DNA of 64,000 nucleotides from Butyricimonas sp. Marseille-P3923 (GCF_900184685.1 NZ_FXXL01000006.1:62001-126000), one strand, 5' to 3'; numbered from the stretch's first letter, positions 8,683-18,011 are shown. Made by a program: numbers and translations. The notes: generated by a model from the sequence alone, not told the origin.

Positions 8683-9894
8683 TTAAATTCCTAACTTCTT
8701 TCTGATGTCCTTCGGAATCGCACTCTTGTGTACCAGAATATCCATCGTCTTCAACGCCATATAAGGATAAGAAACGTAGAAATACCCGCCGAACCGATTG
8801 TACTTGTTCCACGAGTTCTTCACGATAAAATAAGGTGTACCGTTCTGGTCCATCGCCTTGCCGATAACGTGCATACCATGGTCGTCGGTCGTCAGGTAAC
8901 GGTCGAATTCTTCCTGCCGCATCTCTTGGGTAATCTTTTTCTCGGGAGCCGGAGCCAGCTTGAAAGCATCCAACGTCTGTTGTTCTTTAGGCAATTTCTC
9001 CCATTTGGCAATTTCAGCCCCGGTCATCTCTCTCGTGTCGGTCGAGGGCACCACCGCCACCCCGGCATCCTTCGTTGCAAATCCTTTCTCACTCACGTCA
9101 GCACCCCAAACGAAAGTGTACCCGTTATCAATCGCACTCTCCATCACCCGCATCAACTCGTTGAGCGGGATATTGTAAGCCTTATCCCACGACCAATTGT
9201 CTTCCACCTCCAAGGCAAACTCCGTGTAAAAAGGATGGTGCGTGAACGAGGTCAGATTCACGTAATCGTCCATGTTCAACCCCACCACCTCGTCGGCAAA
9301 AGTCCGGGGTGTGTACTCTTTTCCCTTGTACTCGAACTTCTCGGGCTCTTCACCAAGATAAACGTCCAAAATTGCATCAAACCCTTTCTTCCAAGCCGTA
9401 CTCAAACGTTTATTTCTATTCTCGACCACCGCTTCCACGTACGCTTTCAACACGGCGTCAATCTCCCCGAACACATGATTCGGCTCCCCGTAATTCAAAC
9501 CCTTGAACACCTCAAGAGGCACAATCCCGTACTTCTTCGCCATGTTAATTACATCCGACGAAGCACCACCCACGGCAAAATTCAACACGCCATGCAAACG
9601 CACGTACTTCTCCGCCTTGTCACTGTAAGCATGTTTCACGAAATAAATAGCCGAAAGATTAACCGAATCTTTTCCCTGTCGCATCATCTCCGACTCCAGA
9701 AAAGAAGCCGTAGACCACGACCAACAAGTGCCGGCACGGAACTGATCTTTCACGGAAGTAGCGGGCAATCTCTTAATGTCCGTAAACTTATACCCTTCAG
9801 GTTTCACGGTATCCTGCTTCACCGTATCTTGCGCACAAACACCTGCACAGGCAGCAAAGACCAAAACAAATAAAAACAATACAAACTTTTTCAT
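8683..9894 (-). CDS. Exported C1-family peptidase (aminopeptidase C / bleomycin hydrolase type)
   Basis: Papain-like cysteine peptidase. An N-terminal signal peptide (MKKFVLFLFVLVFAAC...) predicts export; a Cys in that segment makes a lipoprotein possible. The catalytic Cys57 is in RAGTCWSWSTASF, His339 in TDDHGMHVIG and Asn360 in VKNSWN, the order and spacing of C1B (PepC/BlmH) enzymes. At 403 aa it is slightly short for the family. PepC is normally cytoplasmic, so secretion points to digestion of external peptides; that role is an inference. It has its own promoter box at 9929-9936. Confidence 0.9.
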   Translation of the reverse strand: MKKFVLFLFVLVFAACAGVCAQDTVKQDTVKPEGYKFTDIKRLPATSVKDQFRAGTCWSWSTASFLESEMMRQGKDSVNLSAIYFVKHAYSDKAEKYVRLHGVLNFAVGGASSDVINMAKKYGIVPLEVFKGLNYGEPNHVFGEIDAVLKAYVEAVVENRNKRLSTAWKKGFDAILDVYLGEEPEKFEYKGKEYTPRTFADEVVGLNMDDYVNLTSFTHHPFYTEFALEVEDNWSWDKAYNIPLNELMRVMESAIDNGYTFVWGADVSEKGFATKDAGVAVVPSTDTREMTGAEIAKWEKLPKEQQTLDAFKLAPAPEKKITQEMRQEEFDRYLTTDDHGMHVIGKAMDQNGTPYFIVKNSWNKYNRFGGYFYVSYPYMALKTMDILVHKSAIPKDIRKKLGI

Positions 9895-9928
9895 ATTCTT
9901 ATATTATAATGACTATTCTATTTTTTGA

Positions 9929-9936
9929 CAAAAGTA
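9929..9936 (-). promoter_or_regulatory. Bacteroidetes -7 promoter box for the C1 peptidase gene
   Basis: Minus strand TACTTTTG matches TAnnTTTG; predicted start near 9922, leader about 28 nt. Confidence 0.55.
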
Positions 9937-10004
9937 GCCAATAAGTCTGCATTCTGACGTCTACCCCGCAAAATATTTCCACAGATTTCATAAACAACAA
10001 ATTA

Positions 10005-10067
10005 GCAGGTTACAAATCAAATACTAACTTGTAACCTGCCAACCTGTAACTTTCGCCTTCGGCGAAA
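10005..10067 (-). terminator. Tandem hairpins ending the minus-strand receptor gene
   Basis: TTTCGCC-ttc-GGCGAAA (10051-10067) abuts the stop codon of the receptor gene. A second perfect 11-bp stem (GCAGGTTACAA, 10005-10015, with 10029-10039) follows on the minus strand. Confidence 0.65.
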
Positions 10068-12410
10068 CTAAAAAGTATATGACACGGATGCCTGATAATT
10101 CCGGGGTTTTCCCAGTACAGTTGTTTTCTCGAAATACTCCTTGTCAAACAAATTATTAATATTCAAAGCCAGATTCACATGCCCTTTAATCGTGTAATAT
10201 ATTCCCGCATCCATCAGCCACAACGCCGGAGTGTAAATTCGTTCCTTGATATCGGAGAACACCTTATCCTTGAAATTTCCGCTTAATTGGAACGACAAGT
10301 TCTTCAACACCCCCGAGGGAATCGTATAATCGGCATACGCGTAAAAAGTTGTACGAGGCACACCTGTTTCACGCACATTCTTATTCTCTTCCTTGTATTT
10401 CGAGAATCGTCCGCTCTCCGCTATCTGTCGCAAACGATATTCCGCCCAACTCAATCCCGTCGTAAACCGAAGCGTCGGAAGAGGACGAACCACAATCTCA
10501 AAATCAAATCCCTTTGACATTCCTCGACCTACTTGCCCTTGAATATTCTTCGTCACGGTACTGCCGTCAACCACTACAGTAGTATCTCCCAAACTCTTCA
10601 CGATATTATAGCGACTCGTGTAGAAAATCGAAGCGTTGACATCCACCCATTCATTCAACGTGTAATGCCCCCCGACTTCTGCCGAAATTCCTTTCTCCGG
10701 CTTAAACACTTCCCCGCCGTCCGTGTCGGGATTGAACTCGTTCCCCTTTCTATCCAAATACATAATATCCGGATTATAGAACTTCACCACCGGGTTGAAG
10801 AAAGAAGAAGCGGAAGCATAAAATGACAATTCCGGCACAGGGAAATACACCACTCCCGCCCGATACGTGAAAGCGGAAGTCTTCACTTTATTCCATTCCG
10901 AACGGTTCTCCTTCTTGTAGTCCTGTTTCCCGTCCAAAACCTTTGCTGTTGCCGTTTTATAATTATAAAAATCCACGCGTCCGGACAACATCACCTTCCA
11001 TTGGTCGCTAAATTCCATCACATCATGCAAATACACGGCATGCGTTCTATCGGTTTTCAGACTTGCAGCTGAAATTTTAGAATCCCACCAGCCTTGTACC
11101 AACTGCGGATTCTTCAATGCCAACACAGCACCCAATCCGGGTCCCCACAAATCATCACTCCCGTACCCGTTATACTGTACAAAGTCAAACGCGAAATACG
11201 ACCATCCCAATGTATAATGGTGTTTCACGAATCCGGTCTCCACGTTACCTGTCAATTCCAGCACATTACTCAATTGTTTATGCTCCGGGTTAAAGTTCAA
11301 CGGTTTATTTCGCACCACAGAATCCAGATTTATATAGGTCGTTTTACCTTTCGAGGTATAATACCATTTATAAATAAATTCCTCCGAAGTCCGGTACCCC
11401 AATCCTTCCACGCAGCAATAATCCAAATCGCTATGGAAATAAGTAAACCTCTCTCGCAATGTCATGTTCTCGGATATCACGTGAGTGTACCGTGCCGTCA
11501 CGTCCCATACTTTACGCTTCATCCGATTATTCGCGTAATCATTATATATCTCGTGATAATCGGCATAAGGATGCCGTTCTCCGCTCTTCATAAAAGGCTC
11601 GGCATCCTTACCGACTTCGTACACATCATAACGCACGGTCGGTGCGGCCCCTATTTCAGTCGTGTACTTATCATCCGCGTAACTGCCACTCACTTCCAAT
11701 CTCCCTACTTTGCCGACATTCGCGCCTAAAACCCCATAAAGGGAGAATCTATTCGCGTTCGTGTGCCGGTAACCGTCGCCCGTGGAATAATGGATATTCG
11801 CCCGGTAATCAAGCGGTCCCACCAACTTTCCCCCGAAACCCAATGTAGCCCGTTTTTCTTCCCAACTACCATAACTAATCCGGACATTAGCTGAAAAATC
11901 CGGTGTTACCTTCTTGCGCACGATGTTCAAAACCCCTCCCATGGCAGAATGTCCCGCCAACACCGAAGCGGGTCCCTTTATCAATTCGATGGACTCCACG
12001 GATGACAAGTCCCCGTAAGGAACATTCTGGCTAACCGTTCGCTCGTCCCGCATCCCGTCGATCATGATAAGCGCGCTCCCTTGTCCCCGGATAGAGAATC
12101 GTTGGAACGCCCCCAGTTGATTTGTCTTGTGAATAATCCCGGGCAAAAACTTCACGGCATCTTCCAGATTCATGATACCTTTACGCTCCAGCATCTGCCC
12201 GGAAAGTTTACTTACCGTTATCGGGACAAAGCGCAACGGTACATCCAACCCCAACAAATCGATACGTTTTCTTTTTTCAAGCACACTTACTTCATCGATA
12301 CGAAAAATCGTATCCGTGATACTTTTCTTTTTGCGCTTGTCTTTATCCTCGGCGAAAAGCGAGCCGACACACGCGAACAGCAATAATGCCAATACAACAA
12401 CTTTTTTCAT
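10068..12410 (-). CDS. TonB-dependent outer-membrane receptor under cobalamin riboswitch control
   Basis: Outer-membrane gated channel of 780 aa with signal peptide, a TonB-box-like region around residues 32-45 (DTIFRIDEVSVLEK), a plug domain (FLPGIIHK, RFSIRGQGSALIMIDGMRD, ELIKGPASVLAGHSAMGGVLNIV) and a barrel ending in an aromatic residue (ASVSYTF). The plug resembles siderophore-type receptors more than BtuB. The gene follows a cobalamin riboswitch by about 120 nt, so its substrate is plausibly a corrinoid, a cobalt complex or another compound needed when B12 is scarce. It is divergent from the second receptor at 13160. Confidence 0.92.
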   Translation of the reverse strand: MKKVVVLALLLFACVGSLFAEDKDKRKKKSITDTIFRIDEVSVLEKRKRIDLLGLDVPLRFVPITVSKLSGQMLERKGIMNLEDAVKFLPGIIHKTNQLGAFQRFSIRGQGSALIMIDGMRDERTVSQNVPYGDLSSVESIELIKGPASVLAGHSAMGGVLNIVRKKVTPDFSANVRISYGSWEEKRATLGFGGKLVGPLDYRANIHYSTGDGYRHTNANRFSLYGVLGANVGKVGRLEVSGSYADDKYTTEIGAAPTVRYDVYEVGKDAEPFMKSGERHPYADYHEIYNDYANNRMKRKVWDVTARYTHVISENMTLRERFTYFHSDLDYCCVEGLGYRTSEEFIYKWYYTSKGKTTYINLDSVVRNKPLNFNPEHKQLSNVLELTGNVETGFVKHHYTLGWSYFAFDFVQYNGYGSDDLWGPGLGAVLALKNPQLVQGWWDSKISAASLKTDRTHAVYLHDVMEFSDQWKVMLSGRVDFYNYKTATAKVLDGKQDYKKENRSEWNKVKTSAFTYRAGVVYFPVPELSFYASASSFFNPVVKFYNPDIMYLDRKGNEFNPDTDGGEVFKPEKGISAEVGGHYTLNEWVDVNASIFYTSRYNIVKSLGDTTVVVDGSTVTKNIQGQVGRGMSKGFDFEIVVRPLPTLRFTTGLSWAEYRLRQIAESGRFSKYKEENKNVRETGVPRTTFYAYADYTIPSGVLKNLSFQLSGNFKDKVFSDIKERIYTPALWLMDAGIYYTIKGHVNLALNINNLFDKEYFEKTTVLGKPRNYQASVSYTF

Positions 12411-12531
12411 ACAAACTATATATTAATAATGAATAAAGCATTATTAACATAGTCTTTAGGGCAACATGAGTTTCAAGGTAAAATCCGTATTTTTCCTCTC
12501 GCTTTTTCTCCCGAAAGCTATGGTTATCATC

Positions 12532-12706
12532 GTTCGGCAGGTCTTCTGACTTGTTCCGGATTTTGTTGCCTTCCCAGTTGTTACACCAGTGACATTTGAA
12601 GTACAAAATCCCTTGTAAAGGAACTTACAGCTGCGGGTACAGTCCCGGATTCACACCGGATTCCCTATTAAGCGTCGCCTTCATGAGCGAAGGTTCCGCA
12701 CCAAAA
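12532..12706 (-). promoter_or_regulatory. Cobalamin riboswitch upstream of the minus-strand TonB-dependent receptor
   Basis: Read on the minus strand it has the expected order of conserved parts: GGTGC near the 5' end, GGGAATCCGGTG, the CCCGCAGCTGTAAG core, and the B12 box GTCAGAAGACCTGCCG at the 3' end (plus strand 12534-12549). When adenosylcobalamin or a related corrinoid binds, expression of the receptor should fall. A TACTTTTG promoter box lies just upstream. Confidence 0.93.
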
Positions 12707-12712
12707 CGGGGG

Positions 12713-12720
12713 CAAAAGTA
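12713..12720 (-). promoter_or_regulatory. -7 promoter box driving the minus-strand riboswitch
   Basis: Minus strand TACTTTTG; transcription would begin at about 12706, exactly at the riboswitch 5' end. Confidence 0.6.
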
Positions 12721-12916
12721 ATATATTTTTCTATATTATGCATTTCTTGCATGACTTTTTTATTTTCTTTACAACACTCAGATTTTCAACACAATCAAAG
12801 GAAATGTAATTTCTCTACATCCTATTTTACCACTAATTCCCCTACAAATTATTAATTAATTTTTTCTCCGTTTCATTGTATTTTTTAATGGAATCTGCAT
12901 ACATTCGCGGAGTCTT

Positions 12917-13092
12917 TGGTGATGTGTTAATATCCCATTAGCGCACAAGAGGGAAGTCGGTTAGAATCCGACACAGTGCCCGCTACTGTGATGCCCGTTT
13001 CCCCGGGAGGGGATTCAAAGAAAGGTTCTTGCACCACTGTCCTCGCGGACGGGAAGGTACTTTTCTTAGGCGTAGTCAGGAGACCTGCCAAA
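12917..13092 (+). promoter_or_regulatory. Cobalamin riboswitch upstream of the BtuB-like receptor operon
   Basis: Conserved parts in order: GAGGGAAGTCGGTTAGAATC near 12950-12968, CAGTGCCCGCTACTGTGATG at 12974-12993, CCACTGTCC with GGACGGGAAGG downstream, and the B12 box GTCAGGAGACCTGCC at 13075-13089. It precedes the receptor ATG by about 70 nt and probably controls the receptor, the CbiK-type chelatase and the PepSY protein together. A degenerate promoter box TACATTCG is at 12900-12907. Confidence 0.95.
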
Positions 13093-13159
13093 GCAAAACA
13101 GGTAATAGCGTATTCCCGGGGTCAGGAGTACCATTATGAACTTTTAAACTTAATCTTAC

Positions 13160-15400
13160 ATGAAGAAATTTGTAGCACTGACTACATTATTCGTAGTAGC
13201 ATTAGCGAGCGTCGCTTTTGCAGAAATCACCTTAAAGGGGAAAGTTGTAGATGCCAAAACCGGTAAAGCCCTTGCCGGGGCAAATGTTCGGTTAGTCGGA
13301 ACAAGCATCGGTATCGCCACGAATAACAAGGGCGAATTCATTCTGGAAAAAATACCCGACGGGACTTACACGCTTCGTGCCAGCTACTCCGGCTACGAGG
13401 TCGGTTCCATGAAAGTGAACGGAAACAAAAGTGACATATTATTCCAGTTACTCGCCACCCCGGTAAACTTGAATCAGGTCGTGGTGACGGGAACAGGAAC
13501 CCACCGCCGATTGAAAGATTCGCCCGTCCCGGTAGAAGTGATTAGCGGGTCGGACTTAAGGCAGGCAGGAGTAAATTCCTTCGAGGACGCCCTTCTGTTG
13601 CTGAACCCCGCGTTCAATATTCGCCCCACGGTCATGGGCTCGTACTTCACGCTCAACGGCATGAGCAACAAATACATCTTGATTCTCGTCGACGGGAAGA
13701 AAGTGGCGGGAGATGTTTCCAACAATACCGACTTGTCGCGTATTGACATGGGACGGGTGAAACGCATCGAGATATTAAAAGGTGCGGCTTCCGCCCTCTA
13801 CGGTTCGGACGCCATCGCCGGGGTAATCAACGTTATCACCGAACAACCGAAAGACCCTATCAGCGTGCAGTCGAAAACCCGTTTCGGGGGAGAATCCAGC
13901 TTCTCGCAAAACGCCAGTATCGATTTGAATTTCGGCAAATTCACTTCCTCCACCTCTTACCAAAGGCGGCAGATGGACGGATGGCAATTAAACCCCAATG
14001 AAATCAGCGGCGACACGGTTATCCCCACGAGAAGTGAATCATCCAGTAAATTCCATTCCAATATTATTACCCAACACTTCACTTACGCCCCCAACGAGCA
14101 ATTGAAACTCTACGCGCAAGGAAGTTATTTCAACCGGGAAGTAAACCGTCCGGTACAAGAAAAGAAAAACGACGGGGCGTACCAATACGACCTTACCTAC
14201 ATGGACTACAATTTCGGCTTGGGCGGAAAATACTTCATGAACGATGGAGCGTATATCTCCCTCGACCTTTACATGGACAATTACGAGTACAACAAACTCT
14301 ACACGGTTGCCCAACTTGACAAAAAAGACACGACATTCCGGGTTGGGGATGAAGAATTGACCAAGCGCCAAAAATATTACAACGGGAACCTGAAAGGCGT
14401 ATTCCGGGTGGGCGAATACAACAAACTCACGCTCGGTACGGAATACGCTAACGACTACATGAAAAATCCCGGCAGCCTCGACGAACCGAAAGAAATCTAC
14501 ACGCTCGCCGTATACGCGCAGGATGAAATCCGTGTATGGAAGAATCTACAAATCCTCCCCGGTTTCCGTTACGTTTACAACGAGATGTTCAAGAACCGCT
14601 TCACCCCGAAGATTGCCCTCATGTACACGCTCGGCTCGTTCAACTTCAGAACTTCCTATGCCGCCGGATTCAAAACTCCCAGCATACAGGAACTATATTA
14701 CGACTACGAGAACCGGGGAGCCATCACCATCGGGAATCCCGACCTGAAACCGGAAAAAGCGAACTATTATAACGTGAACGTGGAGTATACCGGGAAATAC
14801 CTCAATATTTCCGCGAACGGGTATATCAATGACGTGAAAGACATTATCGAGAAATACGACATCGGTGCCACGGACGAAGATAAAGCCAATGGAATAAAAA
14901 CCCGTAACGTGTACCACAACCTCGACAAAGCCAGCATCAAAGGTTTCGACATCTCCGTGAACAGTTACCTCGGAGCCGGATTCTCCGCCGCGGGGGCTTA
15001 CAACTGCGTTTACGCTGCCGACGGGGAAGGACGCCGCCTAAGCGAATCGGTAAGACACGCCGCCACCTTCCGGGGAGGCTGGACACACGAGTGGAACAAA
15101 TACCGCCTGCACGTGAATGTCAACGGGAGAATACAAGGTTCGAAATACATCTATAAAAAGACAACGGACAAAAAGACCGGGAAAGACATATACACCGACA
15201 CCAGTGCTCCCAAGTACCAACTCTGGAACCTTGCCACCACGCATACTTTCGCGCCCGTGGGTAACTTCCTGTTTGAACTGAACGCCGGGATTGACAACCT
15301 CTTCGACTGGACGGACGACCGCCCCAACGGCGTGAACTACGCTACCCTGAACCCCGGCAGAACATTCTTCGCCAGTCTTGTAATCCGTTTCACGAAATAA
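13160..15400 (+). CDS. btuB: BtuB-like TonB-dependent receptor with N-terminal carboxypeptidase-regulatory-like domain
   Basis: Outer-membrane receptor of 746 aa, probably for corrinoids. It has a signal peptide (cleavage near SVAFA), a CarboxypepD_reg-like beta-sandwich (residues ~24-105: LKGKVVDAKTGKALAGANVR) as is usual in Bacteroidetes, a plug (VVVTGTGTHRRLKDSPVPVE; RIEILKGAASALYGSDAIAG) and a 22-strand-type barrel. The plug matches the BtuB/colicin-receptor class better than the siderophore class. The riboswitch directly upstream supports corrinoid transport. The chelatase gene follows after 10 bp. Confidence 0.9.
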   Translation: MKKFVALTTLFVVALASVAFAEITLKGKVVDAKTGKALAGANVRLVGTSIGIATNNKGEFILEKIPDGTYTLRASYSGYEVGSMKVNGNKSDILFQLLATPVNLNQVVVTGTGTHRRLKDSPVPVEVISGSDLRQAGVNSFEDALLLLNPAFNIRPTVMGSYFTLNGMSNKYILILVDGKKVAGDVSNNTDLSRIDMGRVKRIEILKGAASALYGSDAIAGVINVITEQPKDPISVQSKTRFGGESSFSQNASIDLNFGKFTSSTSYQRRQMDGWQLNPNEISGDTVIPTRSESSSKFHSNIITQHFTYAPNEQLKLYAQGSYFNREVNRPVQEKKNDGAYQYDLTYMDYNFGLGGKYFMNDGAYISLDLYMDNYEYNKLYTVAQLDKKDTTFRVGDEELTKRQKYYNGNLKGVFRVGEYNKLTLGTEYANDYMKNPGSLDEPKEIYTLAVYAQDEIRVWKNLQILPGFRYVYNEMFKNRFTPKIALMYTLGSFNFRTSYAAGFKTPSIQELYYDYENRGAITIGNPDLKPEKANYYNVNVEYTGKYLNISANGYINDVKDIIEKYDIGATDEDKANGIKTRNVYHNLDKASIKGFDISVNSYLGAGFSAAGAYNCVYAADGEGRRLSESVRHAATFRGGWTHEWNKYRLHVNVNGRIQGSKYIYKKTTDKKTGKDIYTDTSAPKYQLWNLATTHTFAPVGNFLFELNAGIDNLFDWTDDRPNGVNYATLNPGRTFFASLVIRFTK

Positions 15401-15410
15401 AACCGATATC

Positions 15411-16334
15411 ATGAAAAACATATTAATAGGCTTTCTTTTATTAGCAAGCATATCCGCCTTCGGGCATGGCGAAGGTTTCAAGGAATCCGATATATTCAAA
15501 ACCCTCGGACCGAATGACAAAATAGCCCTTCTTATGGTTCACTTCGGGACGACACACGACGACACCCGCGTACTCACCATCGAGGCTATCAATAAAAAAG
15601 CGGCAAAGGCATTTCCCGGCATCGAAGTCCGGGAAGCCTACACCTCCCGCATGATTATGCGCCGTTTGAAAGAAAAAGGCATCGTGAAACCGAATCCCGT
15701 GGAAGCAATGAACCAACTCATAGCGGACGGCTACACCCACCTCATCATCCAACCCACGAACATCATCGAGGGCATCGAGATGGAAGCCTTGCGCAAAGAA
15801 GTGGCTCTCTACCGCGACAAATTCAAGGACATCCGGCTGGGCAACGCCCTGCTCTACACCCCGGAAGACTACAAGGCAACCGTGCAAGCCCTTGCCGCGT
15901 CGCTCCGGGGAAAGGCGAAAGGCGATTGTGTCTTCGTGTGCCACGGCACTTACCACCCGGCAAACTCCACGTACGGGATGCTCGACTACGTGATGAAAGC
16001 ACAAGGCCACAAGAATTACCACGTGGGAACCATCGAAGGCTATCCCGCCATGGATGACGTTATCCGGGAACTGGAAGCCAACAAGGCACAGGAAGTCACC
16101 CTTGTCCCCTTCATGTTCGTGGCGGGCGACCATGCCAAAAACGATATTGCCGGGGACTGGAAAGAGGAACTGGAAAAGAAAGGTTATAAAGTCAACGTCA
16201 TCCTCGAGGGGCTGGGACAAAACGAGGCGATACAAGACCTGTTCATCCGTCACGCAAAATTCGCCTCTACCCACAAGCGGGAAGACATCATCGTGAAGAA
16301 AAAGAAATACGAGAAGACCGACGATATCGACTAA
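15411..16334 (+). CDS. cbiK: CbiK-type sirohydrochlorin cobaltochelatase with signal peptide
   Basis: CbiK inserts Co(II) into sirohydrochlorin, the first step of the early-cobalt B12 route. The two metal-site histidines are present: His178 (VFVCHGTYHP) and His241 (VAGDHAKNDIAGDW). The N-terminus (MKNILIGFLLLASISAFG) is a clear signal peptide absent from cytoplasmic CbiK, so the mature ~289-aa protein should be periplasmic, as known for CbiK-P of Desulfovibrio vulgaris. It lies between a TonB-dependent receptor (10-bp gap) and a PepSY membrane protein (4-bp gap) under a B12 riboswitch. A role in cobalt or tetrapyrrole handling during uptake is as likely as de novo synthesis. No second chelatase is visible in the window. 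Confidence 0.9.
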   Translation: MKNILIGFLLLASISAFGHGEGFKESDIFKTLGPNDKIALLMVHFGTTHDDTRVLTIEAINKKAAKAFPGIEVREAYTSRMIMRRLKEKGIVKPNPVEAMNQLIADGYTHLIIQPTNIIEGIEMEALRKEVALYRDKFKDIRLGNALLYTPEDYKATVQALAASLRGKAKGDCVFVCHGTYHPANSTYGMLDYVMKAQGHKNYHVGTIEGYPAMDDVIRELEANKAQEVTLVPFMFVAGDHAKNDIAGDWKEELEKKGYKVNVILEGLGQNEAIQDLFIRHAKFASTHKREDIIVKKKKYEKTDDID

Positions 16335-16338
16335 TCAC

Positions 16339-17817
16339 ATGATTACAAGATTACTCATCCATATCCACAGGATACTGGGAATCATTCTCTGTATCCTGTG
16401 CTTCTCGTGGTTTATCTCCGGAATCGTGATGATATACCATTCGTTTCCCCGTGTAAGCCAAGAAGAACGCTTCGCTCGCCAGCAAGCCCTTGACACCGCG
16501 TCATTACCCGCCATGCAAGACGTGCTCCGCCGCCTGCCTGCCGATGTCCGCCCGGGCGGAATCAGCCTCGACAACCCGGAAGGACAAAACGTGTTCCATT
16601 TCGGGAACCGGCGAAAGAGTCATGATTTATACGCCGACACCAATGCCGTGGCACCGACAGTGAATTACGCCCTCTGTGAATGGCGGGCAAAAAACTGGTG
16701 CCCGAACAACAACATTACCCGGGTAGACACCCTGCACGCCCTCGACCAATGGATACCGCTTGCCCACAACAAACGGGAACTGCCCGTGTACAAATTCTTT
16801 TATGACGGACCGGAAGGATATCAATTGTACATCTCCTCCCGAAGCGGCAATATCTTGCAATTCACGGATTCCGACAAACGATTCTGGGCATGGTTCGGGG
16901 CAATACCCCACTGGGTATATTTCACGGTCATCCGGGAAAACCAGAACTTGTGGACGCGATTCATGTACTGGTCTTGCTACCTCGGGATGTTCATGTGCTT
17001 CACGGGATTCATCCTCGGCATTCGTTCCTACTGGCTGAACCGCCAGAAAGGCTTCCTTCGCACCCCCTACAAGAAACCGTGGTTCAAGTGGCATCACGTC
17101 ACGGGCTTCTTCTTCGGGATATTCGTCTTCACGTGGATATTAAGCGGATACATGTCCATGGCACCGCTTCCCTCGTGGCTGTTCGGCGAACAGAAACCCC
17201 GTGGCATGACGCGGCAAGGCGCACCGGACAGGGGGACTCCCTCTCCCGACACCTACACGCTGGACTATCGCGACGCTATTGCCGCCGTCAGCCGGACACA
17301 CGGTCCCGTGAAACAAGTGGAATGGACGCATTACGAAGGCATGCCCCTGTATAAATTGAGGACAGAGCGGGAAACCGTTACCCTCGACGCCTCTGCCGAC
17401 AGCATCCGTCCCTTCCGTATCACGGAAGAAATGGTTTACGCCGCCATCAAACGCCTCACCCGGGATACCGTCCCCTACACGGTGACAAAAATGGAGGAGT
17501 ACGACAATTACTACATTTCCCGCCGACGCCCGCTGCCGTTACCTGCGTACAAGGTCGAACTCGACAACGAGGCGAAGGATTGTTATTACTATAACCTCGA
17601 ATCCTTCCAACCCGCGCACTACGACACGAACGGACGCTGGAAACGCTGGCTCTACCGGGGATTGCACACGCTGGACATCAAGTTCCTCGTCGAACGCCCC
17701 GTGTTGTGGACCGTCGTTATCTGGACACTCCTTCTCGGGGGAGCTGCCGTGTCATTCACGGGAATCATGCTCTCGGTGAAATACATCATCCGGTTGTGCA
17801 AGAGGCGAAAGAGATAA
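16339..17817 (+). CDS. PepSY-associated transmembrane protein
   Basis: 492-aa inner-membrane protein of the PepSY_TM family (iron-regulated membrane protein type). It has a first membrane helix at ~12-32 (RILGIILCILCFSWFISGI), two in the middle (YLGMFMCFTGFILGI and GFFFGIFVFTWILSGYMS) and one at the end (TVVIWTLLLGGAAVSFTGIM), with two soluble regions between. Family members occur next to siderophore or haem receptors and some act as membrane reductases. Here the 4-bp spacing to cbiK and the shared riboswitch suggest reduction or release of an imported metal complex, an inference. It is the last gene of the unit. Confidence 0.85.
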   Translation: MITRLLIHIHRILGIILCILCFSWFISGIVMIYHSFPRVSQEERFARQQALDTASLPAMQDVLRRLPADVRPGGISLDNPEGQNVFHFGNRRKSHDLYADTNAVAPTVNYALCEWRAKNWCPNNNITRVDTLHALDQWIPLAHNKRELPVYKFFYDGPEGYQLYISSRSGNILQFTDSDKRFWAWFGAIPHWVYFTVIRENQNLWTRFMYWSCYLGMFMCFTGFILGIRSYWLNRQKGFLRTPYKKPWFKWHHVTGFFFGIFVFTWILSGYMSMAPLPSWLFGEQKPRGMTRQGAPDRGTPSPDTYTLDYRDAIAAVSRTHGPVKQVEWTHYEGMPLYKLRTERETVTLDASADSIRPFRITEEMVYAAIKRLTRDTVPYTVTKMEEYDNYYISRRRPLPLPAYKVELDNEAKDCYYYNLESFQPAHYDTNGRWKRWLYRGLHTLDIKFLVERPVLWTVVIWTLLLGGAAVSFTGIMLSVKYIIRLCKRRKR

Positions 17818-17874
17818 ATTCACCTCTATTAACACTTGCTTGTAAATCACCATAAGACGGCGAGGAAACAGGGG

Positions 17875-17935
17875 AGTTCTTTTGAAGTTCTTTTGAAGTT
17901 CTTTTGGAGTTCTTCTGACGGGTTAAAAGAACTCC
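17875..17935 (+). repeat. 11-bp tandem array (AGTTCTTTTGA x4) with inverted copy
   Basis: Units at 17875-17885, 17886-17896, 17897-17907 and 17908-17918, the last two with one substitution each. An inverted copy AAAGAACTCC lies at 17926-17935. It lies in the 243-bp gap before the corrin operon, about 80 bp upstream of the -33 promoter box. It could be a regulator site or a terminator-like structure for the PepSY gene. Confidence 0.85.
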
Positions 17936-18011
17936 AGAAGATATTTAATAAAACACCAGAATATCATACCTTTTTCCCCGCCGTTTACTCTGGAATTTAG
18001 ACCGGATTTGA

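Noticed and set aside
12343-12606. 87-aa minus-strand ORF across the receptor leader
   Set aside because: It lies in the riboswitch and leader and overlaps the receptor start; the sequence shows riboswitch motifs and no protein family.
12976-13266. 96-aa plus-strand ORF
   Set aside because: It is a translation of the cobalamin riboswitch and runs out of frame into the receptor gene.
15441-16274. 277-aa minus-strand ORF opposite cbiK
   Set aside because: Antisense shadow of a GC-biased gene; low-complexity Phe/Val/His content and no recognised family.
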